Source: Lachnospiraceae bacterium (lineage in GTDB: Bacteria > Bacillota > Clostridia > Lachnospirales > Lachnospiraceae). Taken from it: a stretch of DNA of 64,000 nucleotides. The notes under the pieces were generated by a model that did not search any database, was not told the origin of the DNA, and saw nothing but the letters and a program-made list of their open reading frames with translations. Shown here one piece after another: positions 22,830 through 31,071 of this stretch (positions are counted from its first letter, which is position 1; every line of letters begins with the position of its first letter). The stretch lies in the NCBI GenBank assembly GCA_021770345.1, contig JAETRD010000014.1, forward strand, positions 62,001 through 126,000. Direction: 5' to 3'. Made by a program: the position numbers and the translations under genes.

Positions 22830-22849
22830 TTTGTGATTCGTGTGTAGTT
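22830..22849 (-). promoter_or_regulatory. Response-regulator box upstream of the regulator gene
   Basis: TTTGTGATTCGTGTGTAGTT on the plus strand, 33 bases from the regulator start and 18/20 identical to 20664-20683. Downstream on the minus strand TATGAT (22825-22820) could be a -10, so the box would sit at the -35 region. Confidence 0.7.
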
Positions 22850-23004
22850 TCTAAATTTCCTGCTTATGATACTTCTGCCTGGCATATTTCGCAGTCTTGT
22901 CAAGTGAAATGAAATACTACCTAAAAATAAAATTGTGTTTCGTTCTCGTATTCCACATAATAATGATGCGGAAGACCTTCCCTTTCATTGACAATTATAG
23001 TGAA
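22850..23004. other. Intergenic stretch before the two-component operon
   Basis: About 150 bases with no convincing gene; AT-rich, and short plus-strand frames here lack ribosome sites. It separates the two-component operon from the Rpn remnant and the terminator at 23005. Confidence 0.5.
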
Positions 23005-23031
23005 AAGGTGGTCGGATTATCCGACCACCTT
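23005..23031 (-). terminator. Strong hairpin downstream of the Rpn remnant
   Basis: Perfect 12-bp stem (AAGGTGGTCGGA and complement) with a 3-base loop; on the minus strand it is followed by TTTTCAC. It probably ends transcripts from sigH and the Rpn remnant. Confidence 0.65.
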
Positions 23032-23098
23032 AAAAACGCAAAAACTTACACTTATCTTGACACCCCGCGTCTTGGATTTCTGGCTCAATGATAGTTCT

Positions 23099-23212
23099 TT
23101 ATGCGTTTCGTTCTGCTTTCAGTCGATTAACTTCTTTGAGAGAAAGTCCTGAAATATTTGCAATTTCCTCAAGCAAATCTTTCCCAGCCTCCAACATTCG
23201 GATCACCGTCAT
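23099..23212 (-). pseudogene. C-terminal remnant of an Rpn-type nuclease/transposase
   Basis: A 37-residue frame (MTVIRMLEAGKDLLEEIANI, SGLSLKEVNRLKAERNA). The pattern of a helix, then LLEEIANISGLSLKEV and a basic end, is the usual C-terminal tail of Rpn family recombination-promoting nucleases. The catalytic PD-(D/E)XK part is missing; the upstream neighbour is sigH, so the rest is deleted. No clear ribosome site precedes the ATG. Confidence 0.6.
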
Positions 23213-23230
23213 CTTTTTTTCTTCCTGTTC

Positions 23231-23830
23231 TCACCTTATCTTCCCCCGGATTCTCGAGAGCGCGTTGTCGATCGCCTTCGGGCTCTTCCCGAGCTTCTCT
23301 GCAATCTGCCTGTAATTGTGCCCGGCCAGATACTCGTCTAACACTTCCTGCTCCATCGCGCTTAAGTGTCGCTTTACTTCCTCCCAGAACTGCGCGAAAT
23401 TTTCCTGCGCGATCACCAGCTGTTCCGGGTTATCCATCGTGTCCGTCGAGAGCGTTTCCGCCAGAGACTTCCCCTCCTCATCCGTTTTCGAATAAAAAGA
23501 CACATAGGAATTGAGCGGTGAATGCTTCTTTCGATTGGACGCCTCCACCGCGCTGTAGAGCTGCCTTGTAATACACAGCTCCGCAAAATGAAAAAACGAG
23601 CTCTCCCGCTCCGCCCGGTAATCGCGGATCGCCTTGAAAAGTCCGATCATTCCCTCCTGAATGAGGTCGTCGGTATCGCCGCCGATCAGATACATCGCGT
23701 TCGCTTTCCGGAGCACTAACGGCTTATACTTTCCGAGAATATAGTCCATGATTCCGTCATTTCCGTCCCGCAGCATTCCGATCAGCTGCTCGTCGGAAAA
23801 TTTCTGATATCCCTCCATCTTCCCTCTCAT
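23231..23830 (-). CDS. sigH: RNA polymerase sigma factor SigH
   Basis: A 199-residue sigma-70-family factor. Region 2 is LVLRKANAMYLIGGDTDDLI and QEGMIGLFKAIRDYR (about residues 37-70); region 4 is the C-terminal LAGHNYRQIAEKLGKSPKAI helix-turn-helix. It is the stationary-phase/sporulation sigma factor of Firmicutes. The order cysS-mrnC-rlmB-sigH is conserved in Bacillus and Clostridia, which settles the identity against other small sigma factors. The start codon may be the ATG after GGGAAG (MEGYQKF, residue 5). It follows rlmB by 63 bases. Confidence 0.9.
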   Translation of the reverse strand: MRGKMEGYQKFSDEQLIGMLRDGNDGIMDYILGKYKPLVLRKANAMYLIGGDTDDLIQEGMIGLFKAIRDYRAERESSFFHFAELCITRQLYSAVEASNRKKHSPLNSYVSFYSKTDEEGKSLAETLSTDTMDNPEQLVIAQENFAQFWEEVKRHLSAMEQEVLDEYLAGHNYRQIAEKLGKSPKAIDNALSRIRGKIR

Positions 23831-23893
23831 TCTGCCGCCGCACGCGGCCCATCCGGAAAACTCTGTATATCGCTGCTAAATTCCCGCACGGTC

Positions 23894-24637
23894 TCATTTC
23901 CCGCGCCGCTGTCTCACAATCTCATAGGCAAGTACGCCCGCCGCCACGGATGCATTCAGGGAATCGATATCCCCCTTCATCGGAATCGATGCGGCAAAGT
24001 CACAGTTTTCCCGCACCAGTTTGCCGACGCCCTCCCCCTCGCTTCCGATGACAAGGCCGATCGGTCCCCGCAAATCCAGATCGTACATCTCGGTACCGTC
24101 CATATCGGCACAGACAAACCAGATGCCCTGCGCCTGCAATTCCCTGATCGTTGCGGTCAGATTCGTGACCTTCGCCACCGGCGTATAGTTGAGCGCCCCG
24201 GCGGACGTTTTTGCCACCGTCGCCGTGAGTCCCACGGCCCGGCGCTTCGGGATAATCACCCCGTGCGCGCCCGCAAGGTTCGCGGTCCGGATGATCGCCC
24301 CGAGATTATGCGGGTCTTCGATATTGTCCAGCACAAACAGAAACGGCGGCTCCCCCTTTTCCCTTGCGGCCGCAAGGATATCCTCCACTTCGGCATACGC
24401 ATAGGCCGCTGCCACGGCGATGACGCCCTGATGCTTTTTCGTCTCCGACAGCCCGTCGAGACGCTCCCTGTCCACATAACGGATGACCGTGTCATGCTTT
24501 TTGGCCTCCCTTAAAATCGTGCACACCGGCCCGTCCTTGCAGCCGTCTAACACGAACAGTTTGTCAATCGTCTTCCCTGAGCGGAACGCCTCAAGCACCG
24601 CGTTTCTTCCCTCTATCTTTAATTCCTCGTATCCCAT
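23894..24637 (-). CDS. rlmB: 23S rRNA 2'-O-methyltransferase RlmB (SpoU family)
   Basis: A 247-residue SPOUT methyltransferase. The N-terminal substrate domain has IEGRNAVLEAFRSGKTIDKL; the catalytic knot has LDNIEDPHNLGAIIRTANLAG (motif 1), LVIGSEGEGVGKLV (motif 2) and SIPMKGDIDSLNASVAAGVL (motif 3). It methylates a guanosine of 23S rRNA, using SAM bound in the knot. The ATG at 24637 after GGAGG is chosen; a longer frame has no site. Confidence 0.92.
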   Translation of the reverse strand: MGYEELKIEGRNAVLEAFRSGKTIDKLFVLDGCKDGPVCTILREAKKHDTVIRYVDRERLDGLSETKKHQGVIAVAAAYAYAEVEDILAAAREKGEPPFLFVLDNIEDPHNLGAIIRTANLAGAHGVIIPKRRAVGLTATVAKTSAGALNYTPVAKVTNLTATIRELQAQGIWFVCADMDGTEMYDLDLRGPIGLVIGSEGEGVGKLVRENCDFAASIPMKGDIDSLNASVAAGVLAYEIVRQRRGK

Positions 24638-24676
24638 CTTTTCCTCCACGGCACCGTATGGCACACGCCGTTGTCT

Positions 24677-25111
24677 TTAAAATTTTAAGTGCAGCCCATC
24701 CGCACCCGCCCGCACCAGCTCCGTGATACGGGGGAACTCGTCCCGCAGATACAACCATCCCATCAGCGCCTCAAAGCCCGTCGCCTTCCGGTAATCCGAC
24801 ATCGTCGCATTTTTGGCCATCGTCGGCGACTTGGCGTTTCTGCCCCGCCGGTAGATCTCCTGCTCCTCCTCCGAGAGCAGCGGGAGCAGAATGTCCATCA
24901 TTTTCGCCTGCGTGTGCGCTTTCACAATCTGGCTTGTACGCTTGTGCAGCTCCCCGGCCCGGGTGTTGCCGCCTGCCACCACCACGGATCGGATCACCAG
25001 ATCATAGATACCGTCCCCGATATACGCCAACGTCAACGGCGAGTAGGTGCGGATATCCACGTCCGGCGCGCCGAATGCCTCCTTTATATAGGAATGAATC
25101 CCCTCTGTCAT
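24677..25111 (-). CDS. mrnC: Mini-ribonuclease III (MrnC)
   Basis: A 144-residue RNase III domain without a double-strand RNA-binding domain. The signature LAYIGDGIYDLVIRS (about residues 28-42) carries the metal-binding aspartate D33; RGRNAKSPTMAKNATMSDYR is the usual MrnC lysine/serine block. It trims 23S rRNA precursors. It overlaps no neighbour and lies between cysS and rlmB as in other Firmicutes. Confidence 0.9.
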   Translation of the reverse strand: MTEGIHSYIKEAFGAPDVDIRTYSPLTLAYIGDGIYDLVIRSVVVAGGNTRAGELHKRTSQIVKAHTQAKMMDILLPLLSEEEQEIYRRGRNAKSPTMAKNATMSDYRKATGFEALMGWLYLRDEFPRITELVRAGADGLHLKF

Positions 25112-25129
25112 TTGTTCCTCCCAGACACG

Positions 25130-26560
25130 CTATACAAGACTCCAGACAACGCCTTCTCTGGTGTCCTTTAACGCGATTCCCTTCGCGAGAAGCTCGTCGC
25201 GAATCGCGTCCGCGCGCGCAAAATCCTTTTCCTTCTTTGCGGCTTTTCGCTCCTCGATTTTCGCCAGAATAAACTGCTCCAGCTCAGCATCCACGCCGTC
25301 GTCCGCCGCAGTCTCCCCTGCCGTCAGAAGATTTAAGGAGAGCACCCGGTCAAAATCCGCAAACAGCGCGAGCTTCGTGGCCGCATTCAGATCGTCTTTG
25401 AGTATGTCATAGAGAATCGTGACCGCCATCGAAGTGTTCAGATCACCCGAGAGCGCATCCGCAAACCGTTCCCTATACGCGTCAAAACGCTCCTTCTGCA
25501 CTTCCCCCGCAGCATCCGCGGACTTTTTTAACTCCGCGATCCTTTTCACCAGCTTTGTGTAGGCGGCGCTCACATTGTCGAGCACCTCGTACGAAAATTC
25601 CAGCGGCTTGCGGTAGTGGGACTGCAAGCAGAACATGCGGTACACGATCGGGTCATAGCCCTTTTCCTCAAGCAGCGACACGGTCAGAAAATCTCCCTTG
25701 GACTTGCTCATCTTACCGGATTTGTCGTTCAGGTGATTGACGTGAAACCAGTAATTGCACCATTTATGTCCGAGATAGCTCTCCGACTGGGCAATCTCGT
25801 TCGTGTGGTGCGGGAAAATATTGTCGACGCCGCCGCAGTGAATATCCATATACTCTCCCAGATGCTTCATGCTGATGCAGGAGCACTCGATATGCCAGCC
25901 CGGATAGCCGACACCCCAGGGGCTCTCCCACTTTAACGCCTGGTCCTCGAACTTTGACTTCGTAAACCACAGCACGAAATCGTTTTTGTTTCTCTTGTTG
26001 GCGTCCTCCTCCACATCCTCGCGGACGCCCACGAGAAGCTCTTTTTCGCTCTGCGAGGAAAACACATAATAATCGTCCAGTTTTGATGTGTCAAAATAGA
26101 CATTGCCCCCGGCCGTATAGGCAAATCCCTTTTCCAGCAGCACTTCTACCATATGGATAAACTCTGGGATACAGTTCGTTGCAGGCTCCACTACATCCGG
26201 CGTCTTAATGTTTAATTTCGCGCAGTCCGCAAAAAACGCGTCGGTGTAAAACTTCGCAATCTCCATCACTGTCTTGTGCTCGCGCTTTGCACCCTTTAGC
26301 ATCTTATCCTCACCGGTATCCGCGTCGGAGGAGAGATGCCCCACATCGGTGATGTTCATGACGCGCTTTACCTCATATCCGACGTAGCGCAGGGATTTCT
26401 CCAGGATATCTTCCATAATATAGCTGCGCAGATTGCCGATGTGCGCATAGTGATACACGGTCGGCCCGCAGGTGTACATACCGATTTTCCCGTCCTCATT
26501 CGGGATCACCGTCTCAACTTCTCTTGTCAGTGTATTGTAAAATCTGAATTTGTTCTCCAT
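25130..26560 (-). CDS. cysS: Cysteinyl-tRNA synthetase
   Basis: A 476-residue class I synthetase. The zinc/substrate cysteine and HIGH motif are in MYTCGPTVYHYAHIGN (C31, H40-N43); the second zinc ligands include WHIECSCISMKHLG; KMSKSKG follows near residue 270. The C-terminal region (about 380-476) is the anticodon-binding part. Full length and intact. It is 59 bases after cysE, so cysteine synthesis and charging may be coupled. Confidence 0.95.
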   Translation of the reverse strand: MENKFRFYNTLTREVETVIPNEDGKIGMYTCGPTVYHYAHIGNLRSYIMEDILEKSLRYVGYEVKRVMNITDVGHLSSDADTGEDKMLKGAKREHKTVMEIAKFYTDAFFADCAKLNIKTPDVVEPATNCIPEFIHMVEVLLEKGFAYTAGGNVYFDTSKLDDYYVFSSQSEKELLVGVREDVEEDANKRNKNDFVLWFTKSKFEDQALKWESPWGVGYPGWHIECSCISMKHLGEYMDIHCGGVDNIFPHHTNEIAQSESYLGHKWCNYWFHVNHLNDKSGKMSKSKGDFLTVSLLEEKGYDPIVYRMFCLQSHYRKPLEFSYEVLDNVSAAYTKLVKRIAELKKSADAAGEVQKERFDAYRERFADALSGDLNTSMAVTILYDILKDDLNAATKLALFADFDRVLSLNLLTAGETAADDGVDAELEQFILAKIEERKAAKKEKDFARADAIRDELLAKGIALKDTREGVVWSLV

Positions 26561-26619
26561 ATTTCTTTTCCGTCCTTCTGTTCTATTCGTTCATACGGGC
26601 GGGCCAAAAGGCCGCCCGC

Positions 26620-27285
26620 CTACTGCTTCGTGAGCTGACGCACCGCATTCTCGAGGTCAAGCACGCGGTTTACAAGCTCCGCATTCTCTCTCTGCAGCAC
26701 GGTGATATCCTCCTTGACCGGATCCGGCAGATGTACCTGATCCATGTCGCTGCGGGGAATTTTCACGTTGTTGCGCTTTACGATACGGCCCGGGACTCCC
26801 ACCACCGTACAGTTCGGCGGAACCTCCTCAAGCACGACGCTCCCGGCCCCGATTTTGGAATTTTCTCCCACGGTAAACGAACCGATAATCTTCGCCCCGG
26901 CGCTGATCATCACATTGTCACCGATGGTCGGATGGCGCTTTCCGGTCTCCTTCCCCGTACCTCCTAACGTCACACCCTGATAGAGTGTCACATTGTCCCC
27001 CACGATCGCGGTCTCCCCGATGATCACACCACTCCCGTGGTCGATAAAAAATCCCCGTCCGATCGTCGCTCCCGGATGTATCTCGATACCGGTCTTTCGC
27101 GCCGCCCGCTGGGAGATCGCCCGCGCCCGAAAATAGTGCCCCTTCTGATACAGCTTATGGGCCCGTCTGTAGCTTAGCATCACGCGAAAACTCGGATAGA
27201 GCAGAACCTCCATCGGGGATTTGATCGCCGGGTCTCTTTCGCGGATTACCTGAAACTCCTCTCTGATATGTGCTATGATTCCCAT
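26620..27285 (-). CDS. cysE: Serine O-acetyltransferase
   Basis: A 221-residue left-handed beta-helix acetyltransferase making O-acetylserine, the first committed step of cysteine synthesis. Hexapeptide repeats run from IEIHPGATIGRGFFIDHGSG (about residues 63-82) to KIGAGSVVLEEVPPNC (about 150). The catalytic histidine is in IDHGSG. The C-terminal 45 residues (ENAELVNRVLDLENAVRQL) form a coiled-coil tail, as in several Firmicute homologues. A promoter and attenuator-like hairpin precede the gene. Confidence 0.92.
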   Translation of the reverse strand: MGIIAHIREEFQVIRERDPAIKSPMEVLLYPSFRVMLSYRRAHKLYQKGHYFRARAISQRAARKTGIEIHPGATIGRGFFIDHGSGVIIGETAIVGDNVTLYQGVTLGGTGKETGKRHPTIGDNVMISAGAKIIGSFTVGENSKIGAGSVVLEEVPPNCTVVGVPGRIVKRNNVKIPRSDMDQVHLPDPVKEDITVLQRENAELVNRVLDLENAVRQLTKQ

Positions 27286-27343
27286 ATTATCTCACTCTCT
27301 TTCCAACCCCATATCATTTTGTCGGAAATATCCGCGCAAAAGT

Positions 27344-27384
27344 AAAAAAGCGGACTACTTCATCCCAGAGACGAAATAATCCGC
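27344..27384 (-). terminator. Attenuator-type hairpin in the cysE leader
   Basis: On the minus strand GCGGATTATTTCGTC and GATGAAGTAGTCCGC pair around a 5-base loop (arms 27384-27370 and 27364-27350), then TTTTTT. It lies about 90 bases after the cysE promoter start and 59 before the ATG, so it can act as a transcription attenuator. Confidence 0.75.
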
Positions 27385-27477
27385 GGTTTCACTCTTGAAG
27401 CATGTAACATGTGCGATACAGCCTCTGCTACGCTTCCCGTTCTGCGCTTTTACCATGACAAAATATTCGTATATTAT

Positions 27478-27506
27478 AGTTTATGCACTTTCCCCCTATT
27501 TGTCAA
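27478..27506 (-). promoter_or_regulatory. cysE promoter and leader start
   Basis: Minus strand TTGACA (27506-27501), 17 bases, TAAACT (27483-27478). The leader from about 27471 to the hairpin at 27384 is about 90 bases and has AAACCGCGG just before the hairpin, faintly like the end of a T-box, but it is too short for one and lacks TGGN. Likely a cysteine- or sulfur-responsive leader of unknown class. Confidence 0.7.
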
Positions 27507-27524
27507 TTCTTTTTTATCGGCTTT

Positions 27525-27618
27525 GCAGCCGTTGGCTTCACAGCCGTGGCTTCGCAGCCGTTGGCTTCACAGCCGTGGCTTTGCAACCGTTGGCTTCACA
27601 GCCGTGGCTTCGCAGCCG
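27525..27618. repeat. 29-bp tandem repeat at the 3' end of ispF
   Basis: Three copies of a 29-bp unit starting GCAGCCGTTGGCTTCACAGC (27525-27553, 27554-27582, 27583-27611) plus a partial fourth. The unit length is not a multiple of three, so copy changes would shift the end of the ispF frame. Confidence 0.85.
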
Positions 27619-28142
27619 CCACAGCGCGCACAGCCTGCCTCCGAATCCGCTGCAACGCTGCTACCCTCATAAAACGAGGTCAGCGCACAGATCGCCTGCG
27701 CGGAGATTCCCTGCTCCGTGCCGGTAAAGCCGAGTCCTTCCTCCGTAGTTGCCTTGACATTGACCTGACCCGGTGAAATCCCGAGCGCAGCCGCGATATT
27801 TTCCTCCATCTGCGCGATATGAGGGCGCATTTTCGGTTTCTGCGCGATGATCGTGGCGTCGATATTCTCCACCACATATCCGTGTTCCTCCAGCAGCTTC
27901 CCCACATGCACAAGCAATTTCACGCTCGAAATCCCCGCATACTGCGGGTCGGTGTCCGGAAAATGCTTTCCGATATCCCCGAGCGCAGCCGCTCCCAAAA
28001 GCGCATCCATAACCGCATGCAAAAGCACATCGGCGTCCGAATGTCCCAGCAGCCCAAGACTGTGCGGTATCTTCACGCCGCCGACAATCAGATCCCTGCC
28101 CTCCACAAGCCTGTGTACGTCATATCCCATTCCTACTCTCAT
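27567..28142 (-). CDS. ispF: 2-C-methyl-D-erythritol 2,4-cyclodiphosphate synthase with extended C-terminus
   Basis: A 191-residue protein; the usual length is about 157. The first 155 residues are a complete IspF: zinc ligands in GYDVHRLV (D8, H10) and the [20 protein letters not shown] block, then the [20 protein letters not shown] end. The remaining 35 residues ([20 protein letters not shown]) come from the repeat tract and look unstructured. It makes the cyclic intermediate of the non-mevalonate isoprenoid pathway. The tail is unlikely to harm the fold but is unusual. Confidence 0.92.
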   Translation of the reverse strand: MRVGMGYDVHRLVEGRDLIVGGVKIPHSLGLLGHSDADVLLHAVMDALLGAAALGDIGKHFPDTDPQYAGISSVKLLVHVGKLLEEHGYVVENIDATIIAQKPKMRPHIAQMEENIAAALGISPGQVNVKATTEEGLGFTGTEQGISAQAICALTSFYEGSSVAADSEAGCARCGGCEATAVKPTVAKPRL

Positions 28143-28178
28143 CCGAATCCTCCTCTTCCTGCCGCGCCCGCAGGGTTT

Positions 28179-29249
28179 TTAGTTTACCGTCTCAAACACA
28201 AATCCGTAGCCTTCCGCTTCCACCCGCTCCCTGAACCGGTAAAAGGTATCCGAAAGTTTCTGCAGTTCGGCGTCTTTATTTGCAAGCGTGATCTCCTGGT
28301 CCGCGGCGCCGATCTGCTCCGCCATCCGGTCGGTCAGCGCCGGCCCGCCGTGGATATAATCCATATACTGATACATATCCGTGATCGTCCCCGCCTCATT
28401 GAAATCCGTGGCGTAAAATCGAACGTTTTCGTAAGGCAGCAGCCGGCTCATACATGCGTCCAACGTATACAGATAAGTGTCAAGCAGCCCTTTCTCATAC
28501 GCGTCATCCCACCAGACAATATTATAAGGAGGAATAAAAAATAAAAACTGCGTCTGCGGATGTGCCGCGACAAGCGCTTCTAAACGATTTATATTTTCCT
28601 GCACCTGTGCACCCATGTAATCGACCGGCTTTTTCTCCTGGAGCATCCCCGCGCCGGGGCAGTGCATCTTCAACACCTCCTCGGGGCCAAGCGGCCTGTC
28701 CCGGTTAATCTGATACAAAAGCCCCTCGCAGGGTTCCTGCCGCGACATTTCGATCATGCGGGGGATTTTTTCGGCCAGAATATCCATATTCCACAGATAC
28801 TCCACATCGTCAAAAGGATTTTTGTTGATCAGATACGCCACATCCTCTGAGATAACAGACATATCCGGGTCGTTGTAAAAAGAAAACACATCCACACCGT
28901 AAAAAACGCAGGCGAGCTCATGCTCCTCAAATGCCATCTGCAGATACGCCGCGAGAAGCGGCGCCGAAGCGGAACCGCCGACAGCTTTTACAGTCCTTCC
29001 CCCAAAGCGTTCGTCAAGCGTCTCCGTGTTCATACTCATCACCACGGAAGAACCCGCAAGCACATTGTCGTACGCAAAATTTTCCAGAATTCCCGGTACC
29101 TGGTATTCCTTCTCATCCTCCACAACGGCAAGCCCGAACCACGGCTCATGATAATGAAAAAACGGATCGACCAGAAATACCGTAAACGCCGCACCGCCGA
29201 AAAAAAGCGCCGCCGGAAGCAGAAAACGCAGCCAACTTCTCTCTCTCAT
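28179..29249 (-). CDS. SGNH/AlgX-like partner of the MBOAT acyltransferase
   Basis: A 356-residue protein with one N-terminal membrane helix (about residues 5-27) and an extracytoplasmic domain. It contains NVLAGSSVVMSMNTETLDER (catalytic-serine-like GSS, about residues 60-80), a VFYGVDVFSFYNDPDM strand and FLFFIPPYNIVWW; a late DYIHGG motif may supply the histidine. Such proteins work with MBOAT proteins to O-acylate surface polysaccharides or teichoic acids. It follows the MBOAT gene by 40 bases. I assign it from context and motif pattern. Confidence 0.7.
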   Translation of the reverse strand: MRERSWLRFLLPAALFFGGAAFTVFLVDPFFHYHEPWFGLAVVEDEKEYQVPGILENFAYDNVLAGSSVVMSMNTETLDERFGGRTVKAVGGSASAPLLAAYLQMAFEEHELACVFYGVDVFSFYNDPDMSVISEDVAYLINKNPFDDVEYLWNMDILAEKIPRMIEMSRQEPCEGLLYQINRDRPLGPEEVLKMHCPGAGMLQEKKPVDYMGAQVQENINRLEALVAAHPQTQFLFFIPPYNIVWWDDAYEKGLLDTYLYTLDACMSRLLPYENVRFYATDFNEAGTITDMYQYMDYIHGGPALTDRMAEQIGAADQEITLANKDAELQKLSDTFYRFRERVEAEGYGFVFETVN

Positions 29250-29289
29250 AATTACCTCATTTCTGCGCATTTTTTATGACTCTGATGCC

Positions 29290-30861
29290 TTAAAAATTAA
29301 AATACAAAAACGCCGTCACACCGGAAAAGGAAAAGACACTCAGGGCAAACAGCGCCGCCAGTCCCCACACCAGCCGGTCTTTCGGTTCCCGCTCCGCGAT
29401 CATGTCATACGCATTCCTGCCGCAGCACAGCGCGGCGGCCGCCACAAGCAGCAGCACAAACAGTACCAGAAACAATACCGGCAGCGCGGCAGCGCCAAAC
29501 AGCCGCTCCGTAATCCGCTGCAACGGGTAATTCCACGACACCTGCACCTGTTTCGCCAGCTCCCATATGCTCCCGCCGTATGTGAACGAAAACAGTCTGC
29601 GGTAAAACTGCAGTGCCCCGTCCAGAGAGCCGCTGCGGAACAGCACCCAGGCAAGATTGACAAAAAGAAACGTGACAAACCACCGCAGCCTGTCCGGGAT
29701 CCGCTCCACCGCCGGAAGATTCTCGAGGCACAGCATCAGCCCGTGGGCGGCTCCCCACAACACGAACGACCACGCGGCGCCATGCCAGATTCCGCTCAGC
29801 AGAAACACGATCATGATATTGCGCAGTTTTTTTATCATTCCGTGCCGGCTGCCGCCCAGCGGGATATAGACATACCTGGTAAAAAACGCGTTCAGCGTCA
29901 TATGCCACCGGTTCCAGAACTCCCCGACAGAGTGCGCCCGGTAAGGGGAATCAAAATTCCGCGGCAGACGGATTCCAAACATCCAGCCGAGTCCCACCGC
30001 CATGTCCGAGTACCCGCTGAAATCAAAATAAATCTGGAACGTGTAGGCGAGCATCACGGCAAAGGCTGCAACCGCATCGAGACCTGCCACATGTCCGTAG
30101 CCGTAATCCACAAAAACCCCCAGCTTGTCCGCCAGCAGCACCTTTTTTGCAAGCCCCGCCGCAAACAGGCAGAGTCCCTTTTGCATCTGCTGCGAATCAA
30201 ACAGCTTTCTTCCCTGTGCAGATCCCCGCTTTCCGATTTCTGCAAACTGCGGCGCCAGATCCCCGTGATTTACAATCGGCCCCGCCACAAGCTGCGGAAA
30301 AAAGGTCACAAAATTCAGGTAATCCGGCAGTGCATAGTGCGGCGCCATGCGGCGCATACGGTCCGCCATAAAAGAAATCTGCTGAAACGTAAAAAAGCTG
30401 ATTCCCAGCGGCAGCGCAATATGTTTTAGCGCAAACTCTGCGCCCGTGACACGGTTTATATTTTTCAGAAAGAAATCGTAATATTTAAAATAAAACAACA
30501 GTCCCAGATTCAGCGCAATCCCGAGCACGCCAAGCAGCGTTCCGGCGCGGTGTCCCGGCGTTCCGGCGCGATGTCCCGGCAGTCCGGCGCGGTGTCCCGG
30601 CGTTCCGGTGCGATGTCCCGGCAGCCCGCTTTCCGCGGCCGCGTCTACCCGCGCAATCGCTCCGCTGATACACCAGTTCCCCAGCACGCTGCCGAGAATC
30701 AGCAGCACATAAGCCGGCTTTTCATAGCCGTAAAATACCAGAGACAGCACCGCCAATGCTGCCTGCGCCGCCCGGGGAAGGCCAAGCCGGTTCAGACCGT
30801 ACCAGAAAAGCAGCGTAATCGGCAAAAATAAAAATACGAAAATATAGGAATTAAAAAGCAT
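29290..30861 (-). CDS. MBOAT-family O-acyltransferase with repeat-expanded loop
   Basis: A 523-residue polytopic membrane protein. It has the family block around PRNFDSPYRAHSVGEFWNRW (about residue 305), followed by the conserved histidine in SGIWHGAAWSFVLWG. It would move acyl groups across the membrane for the SGNH-like partner. Odd feature: residues about 88-120 contain four tandem copies of a 7-residue unit (G-L/T-P-G-H-R-A/T), encoded by a 21-bp repeat at about 30538-30624, in a loop between early helices. The start at 30861 is after GGGGG. Confidence 0.88.
   Translation of the reverse strand: MLFNSYIFVFLFLPITLLFWYGLNRLGLPRAAQAALAVLSLVFYGYEKPAYVLLILGSVLGNWCISGAIARVDAAAESGLPGHRTGTPGHRAGLPGHRAGTPGHRAGTLLGVLGIALNLGLLFYFKYYDFFLKNINRVTGAEFALKHIALPLGISFFTFQQISFMADRMRRMAPHYALPDYLNFVTFFPQLVAGPIVNHGDLAPQFAEIGKRGSAQGRKLFDSQQMQKGLCLFAAGLAKKVLLADKLGVFVDYGYGHVAGLDAVAAFAVMLAYTFQIYFDFSGYSDMAVGLGWMFGIRLPRNFDSPYRAHSVGEFWNRWHMTLNAFFTRYVYIPLGGSRHGMIKKLRNIMIVFLLSGIWHGAAWSFVLWGAAHGLMLCLENLPAVERIPDRLRWFVTFLFVNLAWVLFRSGSLDGALQFYRRLFSFTYGGSIWELAKQVQVSWNYPLQRITERLFGAAALPVLFLVLFVLLLVAAAALCCGRNAYDMIAEREPKDRLVWGLAALFALSVFSFSGVTAFLYFNF
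30538..30624. repeat. 21-bp tandem repeat inside the MBOAT gene
   Basis: Four in-frame 21-bp units encode G-x-P-G-H-R-x. Because the unit is a multiple of three, copy number can vary without breaking the gene. It may lengthen a loop on one face of the membrane. Confidence 0.85.
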
Positions 30862-30987
30862 TGTTTCATCCCCCTGCGATATTTTTCCCTTTTTCTGCAC
30901 ACACTATAACCGAAGTAATTATTTTTTGTTTTGCACTCTGCGGCTGCGCGCTGCCCGCCGCAAAACCGCATCTTCTGCGGATACACA

Positions 30988-31040
30988 ATATCCTGGCGGA
31001 TATTCATATCCTGTGGATATCGCAATATCCTGTCGGATAT
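30988..31040. repeat. Three tandem ATATCC-GGATAT inverted repeats
   Basis: ATATCC, 3-4 bases, GGATAT occurs at 30988-31003, 31006-31020 and 31025-31040, each with TG starting the loop. They are spaced about 18-19 bases and lie between the divergent MBOAT gene and the small plus-strand gene at 31072, so they are a plausible operator array or RNA structure. Confidence 0.75.
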
Positions 31041-31071
31041 CACAAAATGCAGCGCAGAAACGAGGTCTGAT

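Noticed and set aside
27380-27471. T-box in front of cysE
   Set aside because: Leader is only about 90 bases, no stem I or specifier is convincing, and the TGGN antiterminator bulge is missing.
27525-27618. CRISPR-like array
   Set aside because: The 29-bp units are directly adjacent with no spacers and there are no cas genes; it is a plain tandem repeat.
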